Source of the DNA: Streptomyces sp. TBY4
Lineage (GTDB): Bacteria > Actinomycetota > Actinomycetes > Streptomycetales > Streptomycetaceae
Assembly (NCBI RefSeq): GCF_024213195.1
Contig: NZ_JANAVF010000001.1
Coordinates: 682,001 to 746,000 of the forward strand
DNA length: 64,000 bases
Direction: 5' to 3'
A program made the position numbers and the translations under genes. Each line of letters opens with the position of its first letter. Position 1 is the stretch's first letter. Shown here piece after piece: positions 8,812 through 17,196 of the stretch. Under the pieces are notes generated by a model that did no database searches, had not been told where the DNA came from, and saw only the letters and a list, made by a program, of their open reading frames with translations.

Positions 8812-9240
8812 ATGACAGGCACGAGTGCGCCCGAGGGCGTGTACCGGATCCGCAATGCCGCGAGCGGGCTGCTGCTCCAGGTCGAGGGCGGCAACCGGGT
8901 CCGCGTCGGACCGGACGGCGAGCCCGCCGCGGCCCGGCAGTGGGAGATCACCGCGGTGCACAGCGGCGGCGGGATCTTCCACGTGGTCAGCGTGGACAAC
9001 GGCAGGCGGCTCGACGTCGCGAACGCGTCGACCGAGAGCGGCACCCGGGTCCAGGTGTGGAGGGCCAACGCCTTCGGCGCGCAGGAGTGGGTCGTCGAGG
9101 AACACCTCGACGACCCCGGCGTGGTCTCGCTGATCGCCGCCATCAGCGGTCTGCCGCTGGAGGCGGACGCCGAGGGCGGGGCCCGGCAGTGCGAGGACAC
9201 CGACTCCCCCGCGCAGTGGTGGCGCCTGGAGCCCGTCTGA
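8812..9240 (+). CDS. small RICIN-type beta-trefoil lectin-like protein
   Basis: 142-residue protein consisting of a single carbohydrate-binding-like beta-trefoil. The repeated pattern GVYRIRNAASGLLLQV, VDNGRRLDVANAS and ISGLPLEAD, each followed by a Gln-Trp-like tail (RQWEI, QEWVV, QWWRL), marks the three lobes. There is no signal peptide or attached catalytic domain, so it appears cytoplasmic, which is unusual for ricin-type lectins that are normally secreted or fused to glycosidases. ATG 8812 lies 7 bases after the reductase stop. Ligand and role are unknown. Confidence 0.75.
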   Translation: MTGTSAPEGVYRIRNAASGLLLQVEGGNRVRVGPDGEPAAARQWEITAVHSGGGIFHVVSVDNGRRLDVANASTESGTRVQVWRANAFGAQEWVVEEHLDDPGVVSLIAAISGLPLEADAEGGARQCEDTDSPAQWWRLEPV

Positions 9241-9297
9241 GTCCGCGCCGTCCCCTCGCCCCCTCCGGATGCCCCGCCCCTTCCGGACCCCCGCCCG

Positions 9298-10074
9298 TCA
9301 GGCCCGTACGAAGCCGCGCAGCCGGTACGTGGGCTCCGCGCGCGGGGTGTCCGGCCCCGGCAGGGATTCCAGCCGGTCCGCGAGCTGGCGCGGGGTGATC
9401 CCGCGCGGGTGGACGCGGGAGGCGTAGCGCCCGGCGAGCAGGGCGGCGGCGGCCCCGTGCGGGGTGCGGCCCTGGCCGTGGCCGGTGAAGAGGGCTTCGC
9501 CGGCGGGGAGCAGGCCCGAGGCGGCCGCGTGGGCGGTGACGGCGTGCGCGGAGTCGGCGGGGTTGAGGGTGAGGTGTTCGGCGAGCACGGCGTCGATGTC
9601 GCTGCCTACGTCGTGGGCGGCGTCCTTGTCCACGGTGGTGACGAACATCCCGCCGGGCCGCAGGACGCGCCCGGCCTCGGCGATCACGGCGGCCACCAGC
9701 CCCGGTGAGCGCAGCAGGTGCAGCAGCCAGACCGCGCCGACCGCGTCGAGCGAGCCCGTGCGGAAGGGCAGCCGGGTCCCGGAGGCGAGGACCACCGGAA
9801 CCCCCCGGGAGCGCGCCATGGCCGCCATCCCGTACGAGGTGTCCGCGCCGAGCACGCGCATCCCGGGGCGGGCGGCGGCGAGGCGGGTGGTGACGATGCC
9901 CGTGCCGCAGCCGAGGTCGAGCAGGGTGGCGGTGGCCGGCGGGAGCAGGCCGAGGACCGCCGCTGCGGCGGCCTCGGCGCGCGGGGCCCCGCCGCGGGTG
10001 GCGTCGTAGGCCTCGGCCTCGGCGTCGTAGTCGAGGAGCGGCCTCGGCGCCGGTGCGGGGGCGACCTCCGGCAT
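9298..10074 (-). CDS. class I SAM-dependent methyltransferase
   Basis: 258-residue Rossmann-fold methyltransferase (methyltransferase-11/25 type). Motif I is LLDLGCGTGIVT, followed by the acidic LGADTSYGM (ribose-binding Asp) and a post-motif AVGAVWLLHLL. The C-terminal part carries GHGQGRTPHGAAAALLAGRY, which is not diagnostic. Its ATG overlaps the stop of the pterin dehydratase gene (ATGA at 10072-10075 on the complementary strand), so the two are translationally coupled with the dehydratase first. The acceptor substrate is unknown. Confidence 0.8.
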   Translation of the reverse strand: MPEVAPAPAPRPLLDYDAEAEAYDATRGGAPRAEAAAAAVLGLLPPATATLLDLGCGTGIVTTRLAAARPGMRVLGADTSYGMAAMARSRGVPVVLASGTRLPFRTGSLDAVGAVWLLHLLRSPGLVAAVIAEAGRVLRPGGMFVTTVDKDAAHDVGSDIDAVLAEHLTLNPADSAHAVTAHAAASGLLPAGEALFTGHGQGRTPHGAAAALLAGRYASRVHPRGITPRQLADRLESLPGPDTPRAEPTYRLRGFVRA

Positions 10075-10379
10075 CAGGCGGCGCCGTGGGCGGGGGCCAG
10101 GGATTCCACGCGTTCGGCGAGGGTGAAGTCCGCGTCGGTGACGGCGTTCCCGGCGTCGTGCGTGTTCACGGCGAGGCGGACGGTGTTGTAGCCGAGGGTG
10201 AGGTCGGAGTGGTGGTTCAACTCCTCCTGCACGGAGGCGATGTGGCTGACCAGGGCGCTCGCCGCGAAGTGGCTGCCCAGCCGGTACGTGCGGATGATCC
10301 GGTCGTCCTCGAAGGCCCAGCCGGGGAGTTCCCGCAGCCGGTCCTCGATCTCCTTCTGCGAAAGCGGCTCTCTCGACAT
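10074..10379 (-). CDS. 4a-hydroxytetrahydrobiopterin dehydratase (pterin carbinolamine dehydratase)
   Basis: 101-residue PCD/DCoH-family enzyme that dehydrates 4a-hydroxytetrahydropterins and so supports pterin-dependent hydroxylases or folate/pterin repair. The hallmark HHSDLTLGYNTV (His-His plus Asp) and the ELPGWAFEDDRI opening are clear. ATG 10379 has AAGGAGC just upstream; longer frames lack homology. It is the first gene of a two-gene unit with the methyltransferase. It adds to the folate/pterin genes scattered through the window (folD, thyA, dfrA). Confidence 0.9.
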   Translation of the reverse strand: MSREPLSQKEIEDRLRELPGWAFEDDRIIRTYRLGSHFAASALVSHIASVQEELNHHSDLTLGYNTVRLAVNTHDAGNAVTDADFTLAERVESLAPAHGAA

Positions 10380-10606
10380 CCGCAGGCTCCTTCCCCGTTG
10401 GCGACGGCCCGATTGACCTGACGTGGAGTCAAGGTTCCCACAGCTCAGAGCTGAGGGAAGGTTTCGCGCCATAGTGCGTGCGGGTACTTCCGTGCCTTCC
10501 GTGGCCACCGCGCCGCCCCTATGCTCCTGCGCCGGACGTGACTGTTACCGCCGGTAATGGCGCCCGTCGTGCCGGCGGGTGCAGACGACTTCCAGGGAGC
10601 ATCACC

Positions 10607-12415
10607 GTGACGCGCACAGGCAACTCCAGGCGCACGTTCATCGCGGGGGCCGCGGCCACCGCCGGCGCGTTATCGGCGACCGGGAGCCTCGCGGCCCCGG
10701 CCGGAGCCGCCACCGGACCCGCCGCGGCGAGCGCCGCGCCCGCCGCCGGGCAGGCGGCGCGCCGCGTGGCCGTCCTCGGCGGCGGGGTCGCCGGCCTCAC
10801 CGCCGCGCACGAACTCGCCGAACGCGGCTACGCCGTCACCGTGTACGAGCGCCGGGCGCTCGGCGGCAAGGCCCGCAGCATGGACGTCCCCGGCAGCGCC
10901 CGGGGCGGGCGCCGGCCGCTCCCCGCCGAGCACGGCTTCCGCTTCATCCCGGGGATCTACCACAACCTGCCGGACACGATGCGGCGCATCCCCTTCCCCG
11001 GCAACGCCAACGGGGTCTGGGACAACCTGGTCGCCCCGCCCGAGATGATGTTCGCCCGGGCGGCCGGCCGCGAGGACCTGCGCGCGCCCATCCCCTGGCC
11101 CGACCACGCCCCCGCCGAGCTGACCCCGGACGAGCTGCGCCGGGCCCTCACCGGCATCCTCCAGACGCTGGTCCGGCTCCCGCTGCACGAGACGGCGTAC
11201 TTCGTCGACCGCGCGCTCGTCTTCCTCACCAGCTGCGACGAGCGGCGCGACGGGCAGTGGGAGCGCACCCCGTGGTGGGAGTTCACCCGGGCCGCGCGGA
11301 TGTCGAGCGAGTACCAGCGCATCCTCGCCATCGGCGTCACCCGCAACATCGTGGCCACCAAGGCCGAGGAGGCCTCCACCCGCACCGTCGGCACGCTCGG
11401 CGAGGCCTTCGTCTTCAACCTGCTGGGCCGCGGCGCCGACGGCCCGCCGGACCGGATCCTGAACCTGCCCACCAACGAGGCCTGGATCGACCCCTGGGAG
11501 GCCCATCTGCGTTCCCTGGGAGTGGAGTTCAGGATCGGCTGGACGGTGCGCGAGGTCCGGTACGGGGACGGCCGCGTGAGCGGGGTCCTCGTCGAGGACC
11601 CGGCCGGGGCCGCGCGCACCATCACGGCCGACCACTACGTCAGCGCCCTGCCCGTCGAACACGCCCGTCGCACCTGGAGCCCCGCCCTGCGCGCGGCCGA
11701 TCCGATGCTCGGCCGGTGCGACCTCCTGCGGACCGACTGGATGACCGGCATCCAGTTCTACCTCACCGAGCGCGCACCCCTCGTGCACGGCCACCTCAAC
11801 TGCATCGACTCGCCCTGGTCGCTGACGGCGATCCAGCAGGCCGAGCACTGGCCCGCGCGGGACTTCCCCGCCGACTACGGGGACGGCGCGGCCGTGGACT
11901 GCCTGTCGGTGGACATCTCCGAATGGGACAAGCCCGGGATCCTCTACGGGAAGACGGCCAAGCAGTGCACCCGCGAGGAGGTCGCCCGCGAGGTGTGGGC
12001 GCAGCTGAAGGCCTCCCTCAACGACACCGGAAGCACCGTGCTGTCGGACGGGAAGCTCCACTCGTGGTTCCTGGACCCGGGGGTGGACGGGCTCGGCACC
12101 CCGCACCCGACCAACCAGGACGAGCTGCTGATCCACCCGACCGGAACCTTCCACAACCGGCCGAGCGCGGGCACCCGGATCCCCAACTTCTTCCTCAGCG
12201 GGGACTACGTGTCGGTGGACATCGACCTGGCGACGATGGAGGGGGCCAACGCCTCGGCCCGGGCGGCCGTCAACTCGCTGCTGGAACGCGACGGTTCACC
12301 GGCGGCCCGGTGCACGGTGCAGAAGCTCTACCGGGCCCCGGAGGTGGAATCCCTGAAGCGGCAGGACCGGTGGCGCTACCGCCTCGGCCTGCGCAACCTC
12401 TTCGACCTGGGATGA
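10607..12415 (+). CDS. Tat-exported FAD-dependent oxidoreductase (phytoene-desaturase/amine-oxidase fold) with a TTA codon
   Basis: 602 residues. The twin-arginine motif SRRTFIA (residues 7-13) is followed by a hydrophobic Ala/Gly stretch, which indicates folded export. The dinucleotide loop is VAVLGGGVAGLTAAHELAERGY, then YERRALGGKARS, as in carotenoid-desaturase and hydroxysqualene-dehydroxylase-like flavoproteins. GTG 10607 has CAGGGAGC upstream and places the RR motif correctly. Codon 22 (bases 10670-10672) is TTA, the rare leucine codon read by the bldA tRNA in Streptomyces, so translation is probably limited to development or late growth. The substrate is unknown; at ~600 residues it is longer than classical desaturases. 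Confidence 0.82.
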   Translation: MTRTGNSRRTFIAGAAATAGALSATGSLAAPAGAATGPAAASAAPAAGQAARRVAVLGGGVAGLTAAHELAERGYAVTVYERRALGGKARSMDVPGSARGGRRPLPAEHGFRFIPGIYHNLPDTMRRIPFPGNANGVWDNLVAPPEMMFARAAGREDLRAPIPWPDHAPAELTPDELRRALTGILQTLVRLPLHETAYFVDRALVFLTSCDERRDGQWERTPWWEFTRAARMSSEYQRILAIGVTRNIVATKAEEASTRTVGTLGEAFVFNLLGRGADGPPDRILNLPTNEAWIDPWEAHLRSLGVEFRIGWTVREVRYGDGRVSGVLVEDPAGAARTITADHYVSALPVEHARRTWSPALRAADPMLGRCDLLRTDWMTGIQFYLTERAPLVHGHLNCIDSPWSLTAIQQAEHWPARDFPADYGDGAAVDCLSVDISEWDKPGILYGKTAKQCTREEVAREVWAQLKASLNDTGSTVLSDGKLHSWFLDPGVDGLGTPHPTNQDELLIHPTGTFHNRPSAGTRIPNFFLSGDYVSVDIDLATMEGANASARAAVNSLLERDGSPAARCTVQKLYRAPEVESLKRQDRWRYRLGLRNLFDLG

Positions 12416-12440
12416 TCCGGCGGCGGGGCCCCGGCTGGGC

Positions 12441-12446
12441 TAACGT
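12441..12446 (+). promoter_or_regulatory. -10 element for leaderless transcription of the XRE regulator gene
   Basis: TAACGT ends 7 bases before the ATG at 12453, so transcription should begin at the A of the start codon. No ribosome-binding site is present. Confidence 0.5.
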
Positions 12447-12452
12447 CGCGGT

Positions 12453-13289
12453 ATGACGACTGCCGCGCCCCTGACGGTGGGCGCCCTGCTGCGCACCTGG
12501 CGGGAGCGGCGCGGGCTCAGCCAGCTGGAACTGGCAGGCCGCGCCGACTCCTCCTCCCGGCACATCAGCTTCGTGGAGACGGGCCGGTCCCGGCCGAGCG
12601 AGGAGATGGTGCTGCGGCTCGCCGACCACCTGGAGATCCCGGTACGGGACCGCAACGCCCTGCTGATGGCGGCGGGTTACGCGCCCCGGTACGCCCACAC
12701 CCCGCTGGGCGACCCCTCGATGGAGGTGCTGCGCGAGGGGCTGGAGCGGCTGCTGACCGGCTACGAGCCGTATCCGGCCCTCGTGGTGGACGCCGCCTAC
12801 GACGTGGTGGCCGCCAACCGGGGCATCCTGATGCTGATGGAGGGACTGCCGGAGCACCTGCTGGCCGGCCCCCTCAACGCGATGCGGCTGACCCTGCACC
12901 CGGAGGGCCTCGCCCCGCGGATCCGCAATCTGCGCGAGTGGCGCGGGCACCTGCTGGCCCAGATGGAGCGGCAGATCGCGCTGGCCCGCTCGGCGCCGCT
13001 GCGCGCGCTGTACGAGGAGGTGGCGGCCTATCCGCTGCCGTCGGAGGCGGACAGGCCCGGCGGGGACCGGCCGTACGAGGACTGGCCGTCCCAGGACGGG
13101 CCGGCCGAGGCCGTCGCGTACCTCGCGCTCCCCCTGCGGATCGAGCACGACGGGCACCTGCTCTCCTTCGTGTCCTCCATCTCCACCTTCAACACGCCCA
13201 TGGACGTGACGGTCGCCGAGCTGGCCATCGAGACCCTCCTGCCTGCCGACCCGGCGACGGTGAAGTATTTGAGGTCACTGGCGCCTTGA
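12453..13289 (+). CDS. XRE-family regulator with MmyB-like ligand-binding domain
   Basis: 278 residues. An N-terminal helix-turn-helix (about residues 7-65: LLRTWRERRGLSQLELA, SSRHISFVETGRSRPS) is followed by a PAS-like MmyB domain (YPALVVDAAYDVVAANRG, LHPEGLAPRIRNLREWRGHLLAQM, ISTFNTPMDVTVAELAIETLLPAD). This family senses fatty acids or other small molecules and often controls an adjacent dehydrogenase gene. Here the neighbour upstream is the Tat flavoenzyme, 37 bases away on the same strand. Its stop codon lies in the second copy of a 17-bp tandem duplication shared with the end of the next gene. Confidence 0.88.
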   Translation: MTTAAPLTVGALLRTWRERRGLSQLELAGRADSSSRHISFVETGRSRPSEEMVLRLADHLEIPVRDRNALLMAAGYAPRYAHTPLGDPSMEVLREGLERLLTGYEPYPALVVDAAYDVVAANRGILMLMEGLPEHLLAGPLNAMRLTLHPEGLAPRIRNLREWRGHLLAQMERQIALARSAPLRALYEEVAAYPLPSEADRPGGDRPYEDWPSQDGPAEAVAYLALPLRIEHDGHLLSFVSSISTFNTPMDVTVAELAIETLLPADPATVKYLRSLAP

Positions 13290-13302
13290 GGTCACTGGCG
13301 CC
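13269..13302. repeat. perfect 17-bp tandem duplication spanning two convergent gene ends
   Basis: TTGAGGTCACTGGCGCC occurs twice without a gap (13269-13285 and 13286-13302). The stop of the plus-strand regulator (13287-13289) and the stop of the minus-strand membrane protein (13292-13294) both fall in the second copy. Confidence 0.85.
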
Positions 13303-13714
13303 CTGAACCGGCGCGCAGCGCGAGCTGCTGGAGGAGGGCGAAGGAGGCCACGGTGAGCGCCTGCGCCGGGATCCACACCGCCCCGGCGGTGGTGGGCGTG
13401 AACCAGACGACGAGGCCGACGAGGCTGAGCGCGGCCCAGGCGTAGTTGCCTTCGATGACGAGCCTGACGGGGAAGGCCGGGGGCTGCCGGCGCGAGGCCA
13501 GCAGGCCGACGCCCGCCCCGTAGAGCACGAGGAACACCCCGAGCCCCAGCAACAGCCCCTGCCCGAGGCCGAGCAGCCGGCCGAGGGGCGCGGAGAAGGC
13601 GGCGTAGGCGAGCCCGTTGCCGGTGGTGACGACGGAGTCGAGGGCGAGGAAGCGGCGCAGCGCGGTCCGGGGGACGTCGGTGCGGGCTACAGCGGTGAAC
13701 AGGGTCGCGGACAT
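13292..13714 (-). CDS. small integral membrane protein of unknown function
   Basis: 140 residues with four predicted membrane spans, for example LLLGLGVFLVLYGAGVGLLA and AALSLVGLVVWFTPTTAGAV, and a short N-terminal cytoplasmic segment (TDVPRTALRRFLALD). It resembles uncharacterised actinobacterial membrane proteins; no catalytic motif is visible. It converges on the XRE regulator with only 2 bases between stop codons. Its promoter must lie in the 306-base gap shared with the divergently transcribed cassette at 14.0 kb. Confidence 0.7.
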   Translation of the reverse strand: MSATLFTAVARTDVPRTALRRFLALDSVVTTGNGLAYAAFSAPLGRLLGLGQGLLLGLGVFLVLYGAGVGLLASRRQPPAFPVRLVIEGNYAWAALSLVGLVVWFTPTTAGAVWIPAQALTVASFALLQQLALRAGSGRQ

Positions 13715-14020
13715 GGCGGATCAGCCTCCGTCGAGGGTCGGTCGTGCCGGTGGGGTGGGGCGTGCGGGGTACGGGAGATCCGGGCCCCGGAGCCGAGTGC
13801 GCGGCCCCGGAACCCGATGGCTCCACTGTGCCGCCGGGGCCGGCGCCGGGTCGATTACCTCCGGGGTAATGGGCGGCCTCCGGCCGGCGGGGTCCCCACC
13901 TTTTTTGAGGCGGACGGAAAGAAAGGTGGGGGGTACTCCTTTTCGGCCACTTACCGGGGGGATAGGCTTCACGCACAGCAACCACATCGAACTTTCATTC
14001 CCTTGACGGAGAAACGCCTG
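13715..14020. promoter_or_regulatory. divergent intergenic region with two inverted repeats
   Basis: 306 bases without a gene. ATTACC-5-GGTAAT (13854-13870) is a perfect 6-bp palindrome. CCCCACCTTT (13894-13903) pairs with AAAGGTGGGG (13922-13931) around an 18-base loop. A TAGGCT box at about 13963 is a possible -10 for the cassette starting at 14021. Either palindrome could be an operator for the cassette's own DNA-binding protein. Confidence 0.45.
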
Positions 14021-15061
14021 GTGCGAGCCACCGACCGATCCGGCCTGACCGCGGCCTGGGCCCGTGTCGTGGCGTCGGCGGAGCGACACGGCCTGGACCC
14101 GGCGGCGGTGCTCGCCGTCGAGCGGCTCAGCCACCTGTCCGGGATCGCGCCGGAGCGCGTACCCGAGGTGCTGACGGGGGCCGCCGCCGAACTGCCGCTC
14201 TGCGAGCGGGTGCACCAGCGCTTCCTGCGGCTGCGCGCCACCCGGCGCGACAAGCACGGCAGGGAATGGTCGCTCGCCGCGATAGCCGAGGACTTCGACG
14301 CCCCCGGCGCCTCCCTCGGCCCGCTCAACGCGGGCACCGGACTCCCCCGGCTCGGGCACGCGGCCGGAGTGCAGCGGTTCTTCGGGGTCTACCCCGGATT
14401 CCTGCTCGCCGACAGCAAGAGCGCGGTGGAACGGGCCCTGGCCGCCACCGGCCCCGGGGGCCGGCCCGAGGGCGCCGCCGAAGACCTCGAACGCCTCTCG
14501 TACCTCACGGGCATCACCCCGCAGGAGATCCGGCTCACGCTCGACGGCACACCGCCCCGGCTCCCGCTCAAGGAACAGGTGCGCCGCCGCTTCGAGCACC
14601 TGCGCCGCACCCGCCCGCGCGAGGACGGCCAGGCCCACTCCCTCTCCGCCATAGCCGGCTCCTTCGACGCCTCGGGCCAGTCGCTGACCCGCCTCACCCA
14701 GGGCGAGGGGCTCCCCAACCTCGCCGCTGCCGCCGGGATCCAGCGCTTCTACGGGGTCGAGAGCGGCTTCCTGCTGGCCGGTGACGCCGAGGCCCTGGCC
14801 TCCGCCCTCGCCGGGATCGAACGCGAACTGGAATCCGCGGAACGGCCCGCCGGGAACCCGATGCTCGCCGTGATGCGGGCCCACGACGTCCGCAGCATCG
14901 TGACCCGGGCGGGCCGGCTCTCCCCGGACGGCTGGAAGTCACTGGCGGACTACCTGGACGACCTGCTGGCGCGGGAGGGGCAGTTGCGCCGGCCGGCCCC
15001 GCCGCGTCCGCCGGGCGGCGCCGACGCCATCGACCGCAGTTCCGAAGGGGGAGCAGGATGA
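14021..15061 (+). CDS. tandem XRE-like helix-turn-helix module protein, first gene of the ImmA cassette
   Basis: 346 residues built from two copies of one module (about residues 25-140 and 155-270). Each runs LSxLxGI, a LPL-x3-V-x2-R-F-x2-LR segment, SLxAIAxxFDA-x-SL, then GLPxL-x-AAGxQRFxGV-x2-GFLLA. The second half of each module has the spacing of an XRE domain, so one chain would carry two DNA-binding units, a built-in pseudo-dimer. GTG 14021 is chosen for the GGAGA ~8 bases upstream; TTG 14003 is an alternative. The stop overlaps the ATG of the metallopeptidase (ATGA). By analogy with XRE/ImmA pairs it is a likely repressor and protease target. No closer name is offered. Confidence 0.75.
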   Translation: MRATDRSGLTAAWARVVASAERHGLDPAAVLAVERLSHLSGIAPERVPEVLTGAAAELPLCERVHQRFLRLRATRRDKHGREWSLAAIAEDFDAPGASLGPLNAGTGLPRLGHAAGVQRFFGVYPGFLLADSKSAVERALAATGPGGRPEGAAEDLERLSYLTGITPQEIRLTLDGTPPRLPLKEQVRRRFEHLRRTRPREDGQAHSLSAIAGSFDASGQSLTRLTQGEGLPNLAAAAGIQRFYGVESGFLLAGDAEALASALAGIERELESAERPAGNPMLAVMRAHDVRSIVTRAGRLSPDGWKSLADYLDDLLAREGQLRRPAPPRPPGGADAIDRSSEGGAG

Positions 15062-15621
15062 GGACCACACGGGCCATGCGGAAGCTCGGCGACGACCTGC
15101 TGGCGGCGGCCCGCCTGACCCCTCCCGTCGGGGCGGCAGAGATCATCGGGAGCCTCTGCACCGCCTACGGACGCGTCCGCGGCGGGCGCCGGGTCGAGTT
15201 CCGGTTCGCCCCCTTCCCGCCCGACACCGCCAGCGGGCTGTGGCTCGGGATGGAGGACCGCGACCTCCTCGTCGTCGAGGAGCACACCCGGCCCGCGCAC
15301 CAGCTCGTCATCGCCTCCCACGAGCTGTGGCACGTGGACGAGGGCACCTGCGGCCGCCACGGTCCCGGCATGGCGGTGGCCGCCCGGCTGGCGGGCCCCC
15401 ACGGCAACCTGTCCGACCTGTTGGGCACGGACCGGGGGCTGGGCTCGGTCGTCCGGCAGACGGCCGCCCGTGCCGACCGGGAGGATCCGGCGGAGATCCG
15501 CGCGGAGACCTTCGGGCTGTACCTCGGCAAGATCCTCCAGGCCTTCCTTCCGCCAACGCGGGAAGAGCAGGTCCCCGAAGCCGTCGAACGGATCAAGAGC
15601 TCGTTCGGCTGGGGACGTTGA
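15058..15621 (+). CDS. ImmA/IrrE-family metallo-endopeptidase
   Basis: 187 residues. The zinc motif SHELWHVDEG (HExxH plus a downstream acid) sits mid-protein within IASHELWHVDEG, preceded by LVVEEHTRPAHQLV. ImmA/IrrE proteases cleave a partner repressor in response to a signal; ImmA of ICEBs1 and IrrE of Deinococcus are the models. The ATG overlaps the stop of the tandem-HTH gene, so regulator and protease would be made in a fixed ratio. The C terminus (residues ~150-187) includes AETFGLYLGKILQAFLPP. The cognate substrate is inferred from position only. Confidence 0.85.
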   Translation: MRTTRAMRKLGDDLLAAARLTPPVGAAEIIGSLCTAYGRVRGGRRVEFRFAPFPPDTASGLWLGMEDRDLLVVEEHTRPAHQLVIASHELWHVDEGTCGRHGPGMAVAARLAGPHGNLSDLLGTDRGLGSVVRQTAARADREDPAEIRAETFGLYLGKILQAFLPPTREEQVPEAVERIKSSFGWGR

Positions 15622-15726
15622 GCGCGGTCCCGACGAGCACACCCGGCGGCCGACCACCGCCCCCGCCGACGTCCTTCCTCAGCCGATGCGCCTTCGCACG
15701 GCCCTGACAGAGAGCACAACCACACG

Positions 15727-17196
15727 ATGACTCACTCCGCCCCGCCCTCCTCCCCGCCGCGCCACGCCGTCATCATCGGCGGCAGCCTGGCAGGTCTGCT
15801 CGCCGCCGCCGTCCTCGCCGAGCACGCGACGGTCACGATCATCGAAGCGGACACCCTGCCGGACGGTCCCGAGCCGCGCCGCGGACTCCCCCAGGCCCGC
15901 CACACCCACCTGCTGTGGTCGGGCGGCGCACGCGCCATCGAGGAGATCCTGCCGGGCATCACCGACGACTGGACGGCCGCCGGCGCCTTCCGCCGCAGCC
16001 TCCCCACCGACCTGGTCTCCAAGACCGCCCAGGGCTGGCTGCCGCGCCACGAAGAGATGCAGTTCAACATCTCCTGCAGCCGCGACCTCCTCGACTCGGT
16101 GGTCCGCTCCCGCGTCATCGGGCTGCCCGGGGTCACCACCCTGCAGCAGAGCCGGGTCCGTGCTCTGGAGGGCAGCGCGGCCCGGATCACCGGGGTCCGG
16201 GCGGACACCCCCGACGAGGAGGACCGCCTGATCACCGCCGATCTCGTGGTCGACGCGAGCGGCCGCGGCTCCCGGGCCCGCAGCTGGCTGGAGGCGCTCG
16301 GCGTGAGCGGCCTCAAGGAAGCCGGAGTGGACTCCGGGCTCGTCTACGCGACCCGCATCTTCGAAGCCCCCGAGGGAGCCCACGCCCTGGGCTTCCCCAT
16401 CGTCAACGTCCAGTCCGACCCCCGGGTACCCGTACCCGGCCAGACCGCGACGATCGTCCCCATCGAGAACGGCCGCTGGCAGGCCACCCTGTCCGGCACC
16501 CGCGGCGGCCAGCCCACCGCCGACCCGGAGTCCTTCATCCCGTTCGCCAAGGGGGTCCGCGACCCCATCGTCGGCGAACTCCTCGAAGGCAAGAAGCCGC
16601 TCACCGACGTCTCCGTCACCCAGGGCACCGCCAACCGCCGGATCTTCTTCGAGAAGGCCGACCTCCCCGACGGCTTCTTCGCCGTCGGCGACTCGGTCGC
16701 CACCTTCAACCCGCTCTACGGCCAGGGCATGACGGTCGCGGCCCAGGGCCTCCTGGCCGTCCGTACGCTGCTGCGCGCCAAGGGCCTCTCCCACGCGGGC
16801 ATCGGCCGCGAGGCGCAGCGTGCCATCGCCCCGCAGGTGGCCGTCGCCTGGGACCTCGCCACCTCGCAGGACATCCTGTACCCGGGTGCCACGGGCATGA
16901 AGCCGCGGGCCGGTGCGGGGCTGCTCAACGGGTACGTCGAGCGGCTGATGACCGGCGCCACCACCAGGGCCTCGCTCACCGCGGCCCTGCTCCAGGTCAT
17001 CACCATGAACCGGGCGCCCACCTACTGGATCCGCCCCGCGGTGGTCTGGGAGGTGCTGCGCACATCGGCCCGGGGTGCGCTGAAGGCCGCTCCGCTGACC
17101 GCCGCCGAGCGGACGGTGGCGGGTCTGGACCAGGACGGGCCGGCCGGCACCGGCGGCCCCCTCGGACCGGTCGACCCCGCCGGCCAGGCGCGATGA
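15727..17196 (+). CDS. FAD-dependent monooxygenase-like oxidoreductase
   Basis: 489-residue flavoprotein of the PHBH/halogenase-like group. The motifs are HAVIIGGSLAGLLAAAVLAE (GxGxxG), LVVDASGRGSRARSWL (DG-type motif) and FFAVGDSVATFNPLYGQGM (GD motif). There is no signal peptide or membrane span. It follows the protease gene after 105 bases and overlaps the seven-helix protein gene by 4 bases (ATGA), which ties it to that membrane protein. Such enzymes hydroxylate or halogenate small molecules, so in this cassette it could modify a signal or a cell-envelope quinone or lipid. That is inference. Confidence 0.82.
   Translation: MTHSAPPSSPPRHAVIIGGSLAGLLAAAVLAEHATVTIIEADTLPDGPEPRRGLPQARHTHLLWSGGARAIEEILPGITDDWTAAGAFRRSLPTDLVSKTAQGWLPRHEEMQFNISCSRDLLDSVVRSRVIGLPGVTTLQQSRVRALEGSAARITGVRADTPDEEDRLITADLVVDASGRGSRARSWLEALGVSGLKEAGVDSGLVYATRIFEAPEGAHALGFPIVNVQSDPRVPVPGQTATIVPIENGRWQATLSGTRGGQPTADPESFIPFAKGVRDPIVGELLEGKKPLTDVSVTQGTANRRIFFEKADLPDGFFAVGDSVATFNPLYGQGMTVAAQGLLAVRTLLRAKGLSHAGIGREAQRAIAPQVAVAWDLATSQDILYPGATGMKPRAGAGLLNGYVERLMTGATTRASLTAALLQVITMNRAPTYWIRPAVVWEVLRTSARGALKAAPLTAAERTVAGLDQDGPAGTGGPLGPVDPAGQAR

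Noticed and set aside
13817..14020. Upstream extension of the tandem-HTH gene to an ATG at 13817
   Set aside because: It would translate the palindromic intergenic region; GTG 14021 has a ribosome site and begins where the repeated module pattern begins.
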